Positions 26,535 to 35,500 of a stretch of 64,000 nucleotides of DNA are shown in pieces (positions within the stretch are counted from its first letter, which is position 1; every line of letters begins with the position of its first letter). The position numbers and the translations under genes are program-made. The DNA is from Acrocarpospora macrocephala (GTDB lineage Bacteria; Actinomycetota; Actinomycetes; Streptosporangiales; Streptosporangiaceae): contig NZ_BLAE01000068.1 in the NCBI RefSeq assembly GCF_009687865.1, forward strand, positions 1-64,000, in the 5' to 3' direction. The notes under the pieces were generated by a model. The model had not been told where the DNA came from, did no database searches, and worked only from the letters and a program-made list of their open reading frames with translations.

Positions 26535-26606
26535 GTCAGGTCTCTTTCGCCTGGGGGGCTGGCGGTGGGCCTCCCGGCAGGCGGAAACGCCTCCCCGTCG
26601 AGGCCA

Positions 26607-26620
26607 ATTGAAGATTCAAT
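26607..26620. promoter_or_regulatory. Palindrome upstream of the maleylpyruvate-isomerase-like gene
   Basis: ATTGAA-N2-TTCAAT is perfect, AT-rich in a GC-rich setting, and 73 bp upstream of the 26534 start. It is the size of a MarR-type site. The pump upstream carries a winged-helix-like tail, but a link is speculative. Confidence 0.5.
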
Positions 26621-26643
26621 CAAATCGGCGGAGATGTCAAGAG

Positions 26644-28623
26644 TTAGCCGGGGGCCTCGGAGTCGCAGCCGACGGTCTCGGTGGCGAGGCGGGTGAGCAG
26701 GTCGGTGAGCTGGGGGTTGGCGTCGGGGTCCCAGCCGTCCAGGTGGCGGGCCAGCGCGGCCCGCCGTACGCCGATGATGCGCTGGGCCGCCTTCAGGCCG
26801 GGGCCGGTGATCACCAGCTGCGGCTCGGCGCGCTCGATCAGGCCGCGGTCGACCAGCGGCTGGAGGTACGGGATGCCCTGCTCGGGGGTGTACCCGGCGC
26901 GTTCGGCCAGGACCGCGCGGTTGATCCTGCCCTCGCGGGCGACCCGGCAGAGCGCCCAGGTGGTCCCGGCGGAGAAGCTGTATCCGGCCCGGCGGGCCAG
27001 GTCGGTGTAGAGGGAGACCGCGGCGGGGTCGTGGCGCATCAGGCGGCTGAGGGCGCGCTCGATCTCGGCCTGGGAGGAGTCGGCGCGGGGGCGGCCGTAC
27101 CCGTCGCCCAGGTCGGAGCACGCCGTGCTGATGCTGGTACGGAGGGGGACCTGGCGCAGGAACCAGGCGAGGGCGAAGCCGAGGAGGGCGATGGGGGCGG
27201 CGTACAGGAAGATCGCGGTGATCGACTCGGAGAAGGCGTGCAGGATCCGGGCGGCGGCCTCCGGCGGCAGCCGGGCCAGGACCTGGGGGTCGCCCTGGAT
27301 GAGCGTGGGGTCGAAGTCGAGCGGCAGGCGCTGGCCGCGCAGCGCGGTGGTGAGGTGGCCGGCCAGCTGGCTGGCGAAGATGGAGCCGAAGACGGAGACG
27401 CCGAAGGAGCCGCCGATGGAGCGGAAGAAGATGACCGAGGAGGTCGCGACGCCGAGGTTGCGGTAGTCGATGATGTTCTGGACGGCGATCACCAGCACCT
27501 GCATGACCAGGCCCAGGCCCGCGCCGAGCACGAAGAAGTAGAGGCCGCAGAGCGCCAGCGAGGTGTGCTCGTCCACCGTGTGCAGCAGCAGCATGCCGGC
27601 GGTGGCGACGGCCATGCCGAGGATGGGGAAGCTCCGGTAGTGGCCGGTCCTGCTGATCAGCTGGCCGGTGGTGATGGACATGCCGAGCATGCCGACCATC
27701 AGGGGCAGCAGGTAGAGGCCGGAGGTGGTGGCCGAGACGCCGTGCACGACCTGGAGGAAGAGCGGCAGGTAGGCCAGCGATCCCATCATGGCGAAGCCGG
27801 CGATGAAGCCGAGCGCGGAGCAGACGGTGAAGACGCCGATCCGGAACAGGTGCGGCGGCAGCACCGGTTCGGCGGCCTGGCGCTCGACGCGCAGGAACAG
27901 CGCCAGCAGCGCGACCGCGGCGGCGGCCAGGACGAGGATCACCGGGGAGTCCCAGCTCTGCTCGGTGCCGCCCCAGGTGGTGATCATCACGATGCAGGTG
28001 ACGGCGGCGGTGAGCACGGCGGCGCCGCGGAAGTCGATGCGGTGCGCGGTGCGGTCGGGCCGCCCGGGCAGGGTGGCGGTGATCGCCGCCAGCGCGACCA
28101 GGCCGATGGGCAGGTTGACGTAGAAGACCCAGCGCCAGGAGAGGTGGTCCACGAACAGGCCGCCGATGAGCGGGCCGACCACGCTGGCGAAGGCGAAGAC
28201 CCCGCCGAACAGTCCCTGGTAGCGGCCTCGGTCGCGGGGGGCGACCACGTCGCCGATGATGGCCATGGCCAGCGCCATCAGGCCGCCGCCGCCCAGGCCC
28301 TGGAGCGCCCTGAAGAAGATCAGCTGGGCCAGGTCCTGGGCCAGACCGCAGAGCGCGGAGGCGCCCAGGAAGATCACGATCGCGAGCTGGAAGAGCCGTT
28401 TGCGGCCGTACTGGTCGCCGAGTTTGCCCCAGAGCGGGGCGGAGACGGTCGCGGCCAGCAGGTAGGCGGTGACCACCCAGGACAGGTGGTTGAGGCCGCC
28501 GAACTCGCTGACGATGGTGGGCAGCGCGGTGGAGACGATGGTCTGGTCGAGGGCGGCCAGGAGGAGGGTGAGCATGAGCGCCCCGATGATCACCCAGATG
28601 CCGCGATCAACCTTTCCCTCCAT
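26644..28623 (-). CDS. DHA2-type MFS drug transporter with C-terminal winged-helix-like domain
   Basis: 659 residues. Fourteen hydrophobic helices span about residues 8-500, with the DHA2 signatures LDQTIVSTALPTI (motif D1), GKLGDQYGRKRLF (motif A) and GPLIGGLFVDHLSWRW (motif C), so it is a proton-coupled drug or metabolite exporter. After the last helix, about 150 cytoplasmic residues (SQAEIERALSRLMRHDPAAV to LVITGPGLKAAQRII) read like a MarR-type DNA-binding module, an uncommon fusion. Its ATG is three bases after the stop of a 56-residue membrane peptide. Export with built-in sensing is an inference. Confidence 0.9.
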   Translation of the reverse strand: MEGKVDRGIWVIIGALMLTLLLAALDQTIVSTALPTIVSEFGGLNHLSWVVTAYLLAATVSAPLWGKLGDQYGRKRLFQLAIVIFLGASALCGLAQDLAQLIFFRALQGLGGGGLMALAMAIIGDVVAPRDRGRYQGLFGGVFAFASVVGPLIGGLFVDHLSWRWVFYVNLPIGLVALAAITATLPGRPDRTAHRIDFRGAAVLTAAVTCIVMITTWGGTEQSWDSPVILVLAAAAVALLALFLRVERQAAEPVLPPHLFRIGVFTVCSALGFIAGFAMMGSLAYLPLFLQVVHGVSATTSGLYLLPLMVGMLGMSITTGQLISRTGHYRSFPILGMAVATAGMLLLHTVDEHTSLALCGLYFFVLGAGLGLVMQVLVIAVQNIIDYRNLGVATSSVIFFRSIGGSFGVSVFGSIFASQLAGHLTTALRGQRLPLDFDPTLIQGDPQVLARLPPEAAARILHAFSESITAIFLYAAPIALLGFALAWFLRQVPLRTSISTACSDLGDGYGRPRADSSQAEIERALSRLMRHDPAAVSLYTDLARRAGYSFSAGTTWALCRVAREGRINRAVLAERAGYTPEQGIPYLQPLVDRGLIERAEPQLVITGPGLKAAQRIIGVRRAALARHLDGWDPDANPQLTDLLTRLATETVGCDSEAPG

Positions 28624-28626
28624 GGA

Positions 28627-28797
28627 TCACAATGTCCCCACCCGGCCTTGTTTCATGCTTGATGTCCTCTTTAGGGTGATACTGGCCGCGAAGATCGCCA
28701 GGCCCGTCAGGAACAGGATCGAGATCAGCAGTAACGCGATTGCCACCAGCGCGAAGACGACCGCCAGTGACAACAGCGCGCCTGCGAACTCGGCCAT
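28627..28797 (-). CDS. 56-residue single-pass membrane peptide preceding the MFS pump
   Basis: A small gene with a strong site (GGAGGG three bases before the ATG at 28797). It encodes MAEFAGALL, a long hydrophobic helix (VVFALVAIALLLISILFLTG) and a basic tail with LKRTSS. The stop is three bases from the pump's ATG, so the two are coupled. It may be an accessory subunit or simply ensure translation of the pump; both are inferences. Confidence 0.65.
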   Translation of the reverse strand: MAEFAGALLSLAVVFALVAIALLLISILFLTGLAIFAASITLKRTSSMKQGRVGTL

Positions 28798-28870
28798 TCG
28801 CCCTCCATGATCTAGGTCACAGGAGCGCTTGCCCGCTATGAATGGATAAATGCCTTACCTAGTGGCCAGG

Positions 28871-29815
28871 TCACAGCCTTACGCCCGATCCGGACGGCAG
28901 CACGTCCAGGCGGCGCAGGATCACGCCCTCGCGCAGGGCCCACGGGCAGAGCTCTAAGGCGGGCAGGTCGAACAGGTCCATGGTGGCGTCGGCGACCAGC
29001 GCGCCCGCCAGCAGCTGGGGGGCGCGGCCGACGGAGACGCCGGGGAGGGAGTTGCGCTTGGCCGAGCTCATCTCGGCCAGGCGGCCGGTCCAGCTGGTGA
29101 CGGCCTCGTGGGTGAGCGACCGTTTGGTGTAGGGGCCCTCGCTGGAGGGGGCGGCGCCGGCGATCCTGGCCAGCTGGCGGAAGGTCTTGGAGGTGGCGAC
29201 GGTGTGGTCGGGCCTGCCGTACCGGATGACGCCGCCGACGGTGCGGCCGATCTCGGTGCGGATGTGGCGGCGCAGCGCGCGTACCTCGTCGGCGGGGGGC
29301 GGGTCGGCGGTGAACCAGTCGCGGGTCAGGCGGCCCGCGCCGAGCGGCAGCGAGACGGCGGTGTCGGGCTGCTCGTCGATGCCGGAGGCGATCTCGAGCG
29401 AGCCGCCGCCGATGTCGATGACCAGCAGCCGCCCCGAGGACCAGCCGAACCAGCGGCGCACGGCCAGGAACGTGAGCCGGGCCTCGTCGGCGCCGGACAG
29501 GACCTGGATGTCGACCCGGGTCTCATCCTTGATCTGGTTGAGCACCTCCTCGCCGTTCACCGCGTCCCGGACGGCGGAGGTGGCGAAGGCGACGAGATCC
29601 TCCACGCCCTTGTCCTCGGCGATGCGCATCGCCTCCCGGACGAAGCCGTGCAGCTGCTCGGCGCCCTGCGCCGACAGCCGATCACCGTCGAGATGCTCGG
29701 CGAGCCGCAGCTCGACTTTGTGGGAGTACGCGGGCAGCGGCCGGGCCCCCTGGTGCGCGTCCATCACCAGCAGGTGCACCGTGTTGGATCCGACGTCGAG
29801 GACACCTAGTCGCAT
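28871..29815 (-). CDS. Ppx/GppA-family phosphatase
   Basis: 314 residues of the ASKHA fold. [18 protein letters not shown] is the phosphate-1 loop, [16 protein letters not shown] the catalytic-Glu region, [16 protein letters not shown] the second phosphate loop and [11 protein letters not shown] the family hinge. Such enzymes hydrolyse polyphosphate or pppGpp; the short 310-residue form matches the actinobacterial Ppx1 type, which lacks the C-terminal HD domain. Polyphosphate versus pppGpp cannot be decided from the sequence. Confidence 0.93.
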   Translation of the reverse strand: MRLGVLDVGSNTVHLLVMDAHQGARPLPAYSHKVELRLAEHLDGDRLSAQGAEQLHGFVREAMRIAEDKGVEDLVAFATSAVRDAVNGEEVLNQIKDETRVDIQVLSGADEARLTFLAVRRWFGWSSGRLLVIDIGGGSLEIASGIDEQPDTAVSLPLGAGRLTRDWFTADPPPADEVRALRRHIRTEIGRTVGGVIRYGRPDHTVATSKTFRQLARIAGAAPSSEGPYTKRSLTHEAVTSWTGRLAEMSSAKRNSLPGVSVGRAPQLLAGALVADATMDLFDLPALELCPWALREGVILRRLDVLPSGSGVRL

Positions 29816-29884
29816 GAAGGCGACGTTACCGCCTGCATATAACCGTTCATCCCGCCGTTATCTCTCCTTGATACGGGCGCGATC

Positions 29885-30439
29885 TCACGTTCGAGCCCGG
29901 AAAGCGGCGGTTTTCACGCGGTTCTGGCACGCGGTGGAGCAGAACCGGCGGGTGCCGTTGCGGGACACGTCCACGTAGACGCGGTCGCATCGGTTCGCCG
30001 TGCAGACGCCGAGGCGGTCGTGCAGCTCGCTGCCCAGCACGATGGCCAGGCCGGTCGCGCAGGACGCGGCGTAGTCGCCGCCGAACATTCCATCGGTGCC
30101 GTGGAAGTGCACGTGCCAGGGTTCGCCGTCGTGGCGGGACAGGTGCGGCCTGGCCCGGGTGTCGACGAGCAGCCGGTTGAGCGTCCCCGCGGCGTGATCC
30201 AGATCACCCGCGGCCACGGCCTCGAAGACCACACGCAGATCCGGCGCGTAGCCCGCGAGCTCGGCCGCCTCCTCGTCGGTGACCTCCCGTCGCGCCCGCA
30301 CCGCCTCGGCCACGGCCTCGCGCCGCTGCTCCCCCTCCGGAACCTGGTACGGCCTGCCGCGCCGCTCCCCGGGGGTGAGCACGTTCACCAAGGCCACCGC
30401 GATGGCCACGACCATGTCCGAGTGACTGTTGAAATTCAC
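29885..30439 (-). CDS. CGNR zinc-finger (ABATE domain) regulator
   Basis: 184 residues. The N-terminal ABATE-type ligand domain contains FNSHSDMVVAIAVALVNVLT and the LNRLLVDTRARPHLS motif. The C-terminal treble-clef zinc finger has CTANRC, then RRFCSTACQNRV. The family's defining CGNR is CQNR here, a Gly-to-Gln change, while all four candidate cysteines are present. It is probably a stress-responsive DNA-binding regulator. It is divergent from the methyltransferase gene at 30513. Confidence 0.88.
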   Translation of the reverse strand: MNFNSHSDMVVAIAVALVNVLTPGERRGRPYQVPEGEQRREAVAEAVRARREVTDEEAAELAGYAPDLRVVFEAVAAGDLDHAAGTLNRLLVDTRARPHLSRHDGEPWHVHFHGTDGMFGGDYAASCATGLAIVLGSELHDRLGVCTANRCDRVYVDVSRNGTRRFCSTACQNRVKTAAFRART

Positions 30440-30512
30440 TTGACCAGTTACATCCTCTTTGCCTAGCGTGTGACTGTCGAAATGATAGACGACAGTGACA
30501 AGGGGAGTCGCG

Positions 30513-31274
30513 ATGCTGAGCCACGAGCATGCCCACGCCTGGATCGAACGCTGGGACCGCCAGCAGGAGGGCTACCTCCCCGACCGCGAGGAGCGCTTCA
30601 CCGCGCTCATCGACGCCGTCGAAACCGGACGTCCCGACCCCGTCGTGATCGACCTCGGCTGCGGCCCCGGTTCCCTGAGCGCCCGCCTCCTGAACCGCCT
30701 CCCGGACGCGACCGTGATCGCCGTCGACACCGACCCGCTCCTGCTGGCTCTGGGCCGAGCCGAATACGACGGCCTCCCCGGCCTGCGCTTCGTGGATCGG
30801 GACCTGCGCGTCCCCGGCTGGACCGAGGCGCTCGGCCTCCCCCGCCCCGCCGATGTGGCCGTCAGCACCACCGCCCTGCACTGGATCCCGGGAGACCAGC
30901 TGAAGAACGTCTACGCGGAGCTGGCCGGGGCGCTCCGCCCGGGTGGCATGTTCCTCAACGGCGACCACCTCGCGGTGGCCGACGCCCGGCTGGACGCTCT
31001 CGAAGTGGCCCTCGGAACCCGCGCCGCCGAACGCCTGTTCGCCGCGGATCCCCCGGAGGACTGGGCGTCCTGGTGGGCCGCCGTGGCCGCCGACCCCGAG
31101 CTCGAAGCCCTCAACCTCGACCGCGACCGCCGCAAGGCCTCCGCCGGGCACCACGGCTCGGAATCCGGCCTGCTCTCCACCCACGTGAACGCCCTGCGAG
31201 CCGCCGGCTTCACCGAGATCGGCACCCTGTGGCAACGCGGCAACGACCGCCTGCTCTGCGCGCTGCTGCCGTAG
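30513..31274 (+). CDS. Class I SAM-dependent methyltransferase
   Basis: 253 residues; AGGGGAG precedes the ATG at 30513. The SAM-binding motif I is VVIDLGCGPGSLSARLL (about residues 45-60), motif II the acidic VIAVDTDPLLLALGR, and ALHWIPGDQLKNVYAELAGA with LRPGGMF is the motif III region of small-molecule methyltransferases (trans-aconitate-methyltransferase-like). The substrate is unknown. It is convergent with the sensor kinase gene, with only 3 bp between stops. Confidence 0.88.
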   Translation: MLSHEHAHAWIERWDRQQEGYLPDREERFTALIDAVETGRPDPVVIDLGCGPGSLSARLLNRLPDATVIAVDTDPLLLALGRAEYDGLPGLRFVDRDLRVPGWTEALGLPRPADVAVSTTALHWIPGDQLKNVYAELAGALRPGGMFLNGDHLAVADARLDALEVALGTRAAERLFAADPPEDWASWWAAVAADPELEALNLDRDRRKASAGHHGSESGLLSTHVNALRAAGFTEIGTLWQRGNDRLLCALLP

Positions 31275-31277
31275 AGA

Positions 31278-32789
31278 CTACGTCGCGGGCCCGTCGGCCG
31301 CGTCCATCAGCGGCAGCCGGAGCACGAATCGCGCACCCCGCGGCGCGTCCTCGATCAGCAGGGTTCCGTGGTGCGCCTGCGCGATGTCCCGGGAGATGGC
31401 CAGGCCGAGTCCGCTGCCTCCGGGTTCGCGGCGCCGGGCGGCGTCGAGCCTGACGAAGCGTTCGAAGACGCGTTCGCGGTCCTGGGGCGCGATGCCGTCG
31501 CCGTCATCGGTCACCGTCACCACCGCCTGACCGTCCGTACGCCCGGCGGTGACCTCGACTTCGGTGTCGGCGTGCCGCCGGGCGTTGGCCAGGAGGTTGC
31601 TCAGGACCCGGATCAGCTGGATGCGGCTGCCCGAGACCTTCACCTCACGGTCGATGTGGACGTGCACCGGCACGCCGTCCGTCAACGTCGCCGTCTCCTG
31701 CGTGATCAGGGCGCTGAGGTCGATCGGCTCGTGCGCGGCGGGGTCGCCGGTGCGGAGACGGGACAACACCAGCAGGTCGTCGACGATCGCCACCAGCCGG
31801 TCGGTGACCGACAACGCCTTGTGCACGGTTTCGCGGGGGTCGACGTCGCCGGGATAGAGGACTGCCTCTTCCAGCTGGGCATGCAGGCCGGCAAGCGGGT
31901 TCCTGAGCTCGTGGGAGGTGGTGGAGGCGAATCGGCGTTGCAGTTCCACCGACTCCTCCAGGCGGGCCAGCGTCTGGTTGACGGTGAAAGCGAGGCGCGC
32001 GAACTCGTCGCACCCCGGCGGCTGCGGCACCCGCAGGCTCAGGTCACTCACCGTGATCTCCGACATTCGCTCCCGGATCGCCTCCACGCGGCTCATCATC
32101 CGGGTCGAGAACTGCCAGTTTCCCCACGTGACGAGGGATGCGACCAGGAGAACTCCGGCGGCGGTGCCGACCTCCAGGCCATGGGAGGACAGGATGGCCG
32201 GTTCGCGCATGCCAGCGTACACGAACGAAGGCTCACCCTGCCCGAGCAGGCGGTTGGTCTGCGGGAGGAGCCGGCTGGCGGTGAACAGGATGCACCCGCC
32301 TTGCGGGGAGCACGCCGTACCGCCCTGGATCCGGTCGTCGGCCGGGGGCCGCAGCGTGCTCAGGGGCGGCAGGCCCGCCGCCGCCTCGCTGGCGGCGACC
32401 ACCTGGCCACGGGAGTCGACGAGCTGAAGCAGGTCGACGCTGGCCGGCGTCGTCGACAACGGTATCCTGCCCGGCTCGAAGGACCCGATCCACTCGGTGG
32501 AGGCTCGCTGGGTCTCATGGAAAGCGCGATCCCGAACCCTGTCCAGGACCAGGAAGTCGAGGCTGACACCGATCACGGTGAGGAAGACCAACGCCAGCAC
32601 CCCGACGCCAAGCGTGGTACGCGCGCGAACCGAATGCGGCAAAAATGAGGCCCAGCCTCTTCCCAACACAACCCTTCTCCTTGCCAAAGCCCAGGTCAGG
32701 ACGTTGTCAAGGATAGTCATGGGGAGAGTAACCACACGCAAAGCCGCCCAGATCAGACCAAATACAGGCCAACGTTTTACCGAGTTCAT
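31278..32789 (-). CDS. Membrane sensor histidine kinase
   Basis: 503 residues from the ATG at 32789. A transmembrane helix (TTLGVGVLALVFLTVIGVSL), an extracytoplasmic domain of about 130 residues with a CSPQGGC disulphide candidate, and a second helix (AGVLLVASLVTW) lead into a HAMP. HisKA follows with FASTTSHELRNPLAGLHAQL (phospho-acceptor His), then an HATPase domain with NLLANARRH (N box), DDGDGI (G1) and GSGLGLAI (G2). All kinase boxes are intact. No response-regulator gene lies next to it, which is unusual for this class; the upstream neighbour is a methyltransferase. Confidence 0.92.
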   Translation of the reverse strand: MNSVKRWPVFGLIWAALRVVTLPMTILDNVLTWALARRRVVLGRGWASFLPHSVRARTTLGVGVLALVFLTVIGVSLDFLVLDRVRDRAFHETQRASTEWIGSFEPGRIPLSTTPASVDLLQLVDSRGQVVAASEAAAGLPPLSTLRPPADDRIQGGTACSPQGGCILFTASRLLPQTNRLLGQGEPSFVYAGMREPAILSSHGLEVGTAAGVLLVASLVTWGNWQFSTRMMSRVEAIRERMSEITVSDLSLRVPQPPGCDEFARLAFTVNQTLARLEESVELQRRFASTTSHELRNPLAGLHAQLEEAVLYPGDVDPRETVHKALSVTDRLVAIVDDLLVLSRLRTGDPAAHEPIDLSALITQETATLTDGVPVHVHIDREVKVSGSRIQLIRVLSNLLANARRHADTEVEVTAGRTDGQAVVTVTDDGDGIAPQDRERVFERFVRLDAARRREPGGSGLGLAISRDIAQAHHGTLLIEDAPRGARFVLRLPLMDAADGPAT

Positions 32790-32817
32790 GGCCGCGCCTT
32801 GGTCGATGGGCGCCGGC

Positions 32818-33420
32818 TCACGGCAGGCGTAGTGCTCGCAGGACGGTGTCGTGGGTGTGGTGTGTGCCGGCGGGGGCCGGGGCGGTGCGGGGGCGGGTCT
32901 CATTGATCAGGACGTTCCAGGTGGGGTCGAGGAGTTGAGCGATGTCGTCGGGCTGGTAGTAGCCGGCGGGGTCGAAGTCCTCCTCATGACGCGGGGCCAG
33001 ATCCGCGAGGGCGTGGGTGGCGAAGAGCAGCGTGCCGCCGGGGGCGACAGCATCCAGCAGGCCGCGCAACGCCGTGTGGCCTGGCTGGCGCAGGAGCGGG
33101 AAGTACTGGATGGACACCAGGTCGAAGGCGCCCGCTGGGGGCGGCGTGGTGGTGAGGTCGGCCCGTGCCCACGCCACGCGGCCGGTGCTGTCCGTGGCTG
33201 CCGCGGCGGCGCGTTCCAGCGCGGCTTGCGAGATGTCGACCGCGGTGACGTGCCAGCCGTGTCGGGCCAGCCAGAGTGCGTCAGCTCCTTCACCGCATCC
33301 GACGTCGAGCGCTTGGCCCGGTGGCAGGCCGGTGGCCTCAGTGACGAGCACGCCGTTGGGGTTGCCGCTGAACACCTGGTCGCGGCTGCGATACATCTTG
33401 TCCCAGAACTGGGCGTTCAT
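32818..33420 (-). CDS. Class I SAM methyltransferase, TehB/thiopurine-methyltransferase-like
   Basis: 200 residues from the ATG at 33420 (GAGAGGA upstream). FWDKMYRSRDQVFSGNPNGV is the typical opening of this group. ALDVGCGEGADALWLARHGW is SAM motif I, VTAVDISQAALERAA motif II, FDLVSIQYFPLL the post-II strand and LLFATHALADL a later strand. Members detoxify thiols, tellurite or halides. Its divergent partner is an XRE-cupin regulator, which probably controls it through the repeats in the 146-bp gap. Confidence 0.88.
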   Translation of the reverse strand: MNAQFWDKMYRSRDQVFSGNPNGVLVTEATGLPPGQALDVGCGEGADALWLARHGWHVTAVDISQAALERAAAAATDSTGRVAWARADLTTTPPPAGAFDLVSIQYFPLLRQPGHTALRGLLDAVAPGGTLLFATHALADLAPRHEEDFDPAGYYQPDDIAQLLDPTWNVLINETRPRTAPAPAGTHHTHDTVLRALRLP

Positions 33421-33521
33421 GGCGCTCAGTCCTCTCGTTGGTTCCTTGGTGGCGATCGGCGTGAGGTGCGGGTCATCGTGGCCACCTCCGACGCCAAGAG
33501 TGCGCCCGCATTGGCATTCGG

Positions 33522-33548
33522 GCAAAGTTCTTTGCAGAAAATGCAAAG
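33522..33548. promoter_or_regulatory. GCAAAG inverted-repeat cluster between methyltransferase and XRE-cupin genes
   Basis: GCAAAG at 33522, CTTTGC at 33530 and GCAAAG at 33543 form two overlapping palindromes (N2 and N7 spacers). The cluster ends 18 bp before the regulator's ATG, so it is a likely operator for that protein. Confidence 0.65.
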
Positions 33549-33566
33549 CGCAGGCACAGTGAACGT

Positions 33567-34157
33567 ATGAGCGATGACTTCGACGCCGTGCTGGCCGCGG
33601 TCGGTCCCCGGCTGCGCGAGTTGCGCCGTCGACGCGGCGCCACCCTGACCGCCCTGTCGGAGACCACCGGCATTCCGATCAGCACCCTGTCCCGGCTGGA
33701 GTCCGGGCACCGCAAACCGGGCCTGGAACTCCTGCTGCCCCTGGCCAGGGCCTACCAGGTGCCGATCGACGAACTTGTCGGCGCCCCGGCCGATCTCGAC
33801 CCCCGGGTGTATCCGCAGCCGTTCACCCGCAACGGCATGACCGTCGTCCCGCTGACGCGCAAACCCGGCGGACTGCAGGCGTTCAAGCACATCCTCCCCG
33901 CCGGCCTGACCGACGGTCGCGAACCCGATCCCCGATCGCACGAGGGCTACCACTGGCTGTACGTCCTCAACGGCGGCCTACGCGTCGTACTCGGCGACAA
34001 AGACTTCATCCTCACGGACGGCGAAGTCGCCGAATTCGACACTCACCTCCCGCACTGGTTCGGCAACGCCGACGAGCGCCCAGTGGAATTCCTCAGCATC
34101 CTCGGCCCCCAGGGCGAACGCGTCCACATCAAAGCCCGATATCGCCCAGATATCTGA
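33567..34157 (+). CDS. XRE-family regulator with C-terminal cupin domain
   Basis: 196 residues. The helix-turn-helix spans about 15-70: LRELRRRRGATLTALSETTG, IPISTLSRLESGHRKPGLEL. A cupin beta-barrel follows with RSHEGYHWLYVLNGGLRVVL and LTDGEVAEFDTHLPHWFGNA, giving His/Glu candidate metal or ligand positions. Such HTH-cupin proteins sense small molecules and repress neighbouring genes. The 194 bp after it hold nothing recognisable. Confidence 0.92.
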   Translation: MSDDFDAVLAAVGPRLRELRRRRGATLTALSETTGIPISTLSRLESGHRKPGLELLLPLARAYQVPIDELVGAPADLDPRVYPQPFTRNGMTVVPLTRKPGGLQAFKHILPAGLTDGREPDPRSHEGYHWLYVLNGGLRVVLGDKDFILTDGEVAEFDTHLPHWFGNADERPVEFLSILGPQGERVHIKARYRPDI

Positions 34158-34351
34158 GCAACCCCCGCAGGCACGTAACCGGCGTCCGGTGGCCGCGCCT
34201 CCCACCTGCTGGCCGGTGTCCCTGGACGGATCGGCCGTGCCGTGACTGGGTACGACGCGCACGTCGGTGTTCGGCCCGCTCGAAGCCTCGACGCAGGGTC
34301 CATCCGCATGGCGGCCGCCAGCGCGACCGGTTCAGCCGAGTACGCCCGCTG

Positions 34352-35500
34352 TTAGGGCAGGCCCGCGTAGTTCTCCGCCAGTTCGGCGGCGGCGTGGCGG
34401 GAGTCGGCGATGCGGTGCAGCTGGGAGAGCTGGAGGCGGGTGTCGAAGGGGGTCTGGTCGGGGGCGCGGTGAAGGAGGGTTGTCATGAAATAGGAGAAGT
34501 GTTCGGCGCGCCAGACGCGGCGGAGGCAGGTGTCGGAGTAGGTGTTGAGGAGGTCTGGGGAGCCGGTGGTGAACCAGTGCTGGAGGGCTTTGGCGAGGGT
34601 GACGACGTCGGCGATCGCCAGGTTGAGGCCTTTGGCGCCGGTGGGGGGCACGATGTGGGCGGCGTCTCCGGCGAGGAAGAGGCGGCCGTGGCGCATGGGT
34701 TCGGTGACGAAGCTGCGCATGGGGGTGACGGCCTTCTGGGTGATCGGGCCGCGCATCAGCTTCCAGTCGGCGTCGACGGCGAAGCGGGCGTCGAGCTCGT
34801 CCCAGATGCGATCGTCGGGCCAGTCGTCGGGGTCGGTGTCGTTGGGGACCTGGAGGTAGAGGCGGCTGACCGTGGGGGAACGCATGCTGTGCAGGGCGAA
34901 GCCGCGGTCGGAGTGGGCGTAGATGAGTTCCTCGCAGGACGGGGGGACGTCGGCGAGGATGCCCAGCCAGGAGTAGGGGTAGTCGCGTTCGTACACGCGG
35001 GCGTCGGGGATCGCGGCGCGGGAGATGCCGTGGAAGCCGTCGCAGCCGACGACGAAGTCGAAGCCCAGTTTCTCCTCGACGCCGTCGCGGACGAAGGTGA
35101 GCATGTCGTCCTCGATGGCGATCGCTTCGGCTTCGAAGAGCAGCGGGCCGCCCTCGGCGAGCTGGAGCGCGACCAGGTCCTTCACGATCTCGGTCTGGGC
35201 GTAGATCATCACGCTGCGGCCGCCGGTCAGGGCCGGGAAGTCGAGGTGGTGGCTCTGGTGGTCGAAGCGCAGCTCGATGCCGTGGTGGACCAGGCCCTCG
35301 CGGTCCAGGCGCTCGGCGGCCCCGCAGGCGCGGAGTGCGTCGACCGTGCCCTGTTCCAGCATGCCGGCGCGCTGGCGATGTTCCACGTACGCGCGATCCC
35401 GGTGTTCCAGGACGATCGAGTCGATTCCGGCGTTGTGCAGCATCCTGGCCAGCAGCAGCCCGGCCGGACCGGCTCCGACGATGGCGACGGTGGCGAACAT
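34352..35500 (-). CDS. pobA: 4-hydroxybenzoate 3-monooxygenase
   Basis: 382-residue flavoprotein hydroxylase that converts 4-hydroxybenzoate to protocatechuate with NAD(P)H and O2. The FAD loop is VAIVGAGPAGLLLARMLHNA, the DG motif is VVGCDGFHGISR and the second FAD motif is GDAAHIVPPTGAKGLNLAIA. The C-terminal LRRVWRAEHFSYFMTTLLHR is typical of PobA. Its ATG overlaps the pcaL stop by one base (TGATG), so it is the last gene of the coupled pca operon. It supplies substrate to the dioxygenase encoded upstream. Confidence 0.95.
   Translation of the reverse strand: MFATVAIVGAGPAGLLLARMLHNAGIDSIVLEHRDRAYVEHRQRAGMLEQGTVDALRACGAAERLDREGLVHHGIELRFDHQSHHLDFPALTGGRSVMIYAQTEIVKDLVALQLAEGGPLLFEAEAIAIEDDMLTFVRDGVEEKLGFDFVVGCDGFHGISRAAIPDARVYERDYPYSWLGILADVPPSCEELIYAHSDRGFALHSMRSPTVSRLYLQVPNDTDPDDWPDDRIWDELDARFAVDADWKLMRGPITQKAVTPMRSFVTEPMRHGRLFLAGDAAHIVPPTGAKGLNLAIADVVTLAKALQHWFTTGSPDLLNTYSDTCLRRVWRAEHFSYFMTTLLHRAPDQTPFDTRLQLSQLHRIADSRHAAAELAENYAGLP

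Noticed and set aside
26362-28662. 766-codon plus-strand frame over the MFS gene
   Set aside because: Repeating Gly/Ala/Glu/Asp/Arg composition and no ribosome site; opposite strand shows fourteen membrane helices.
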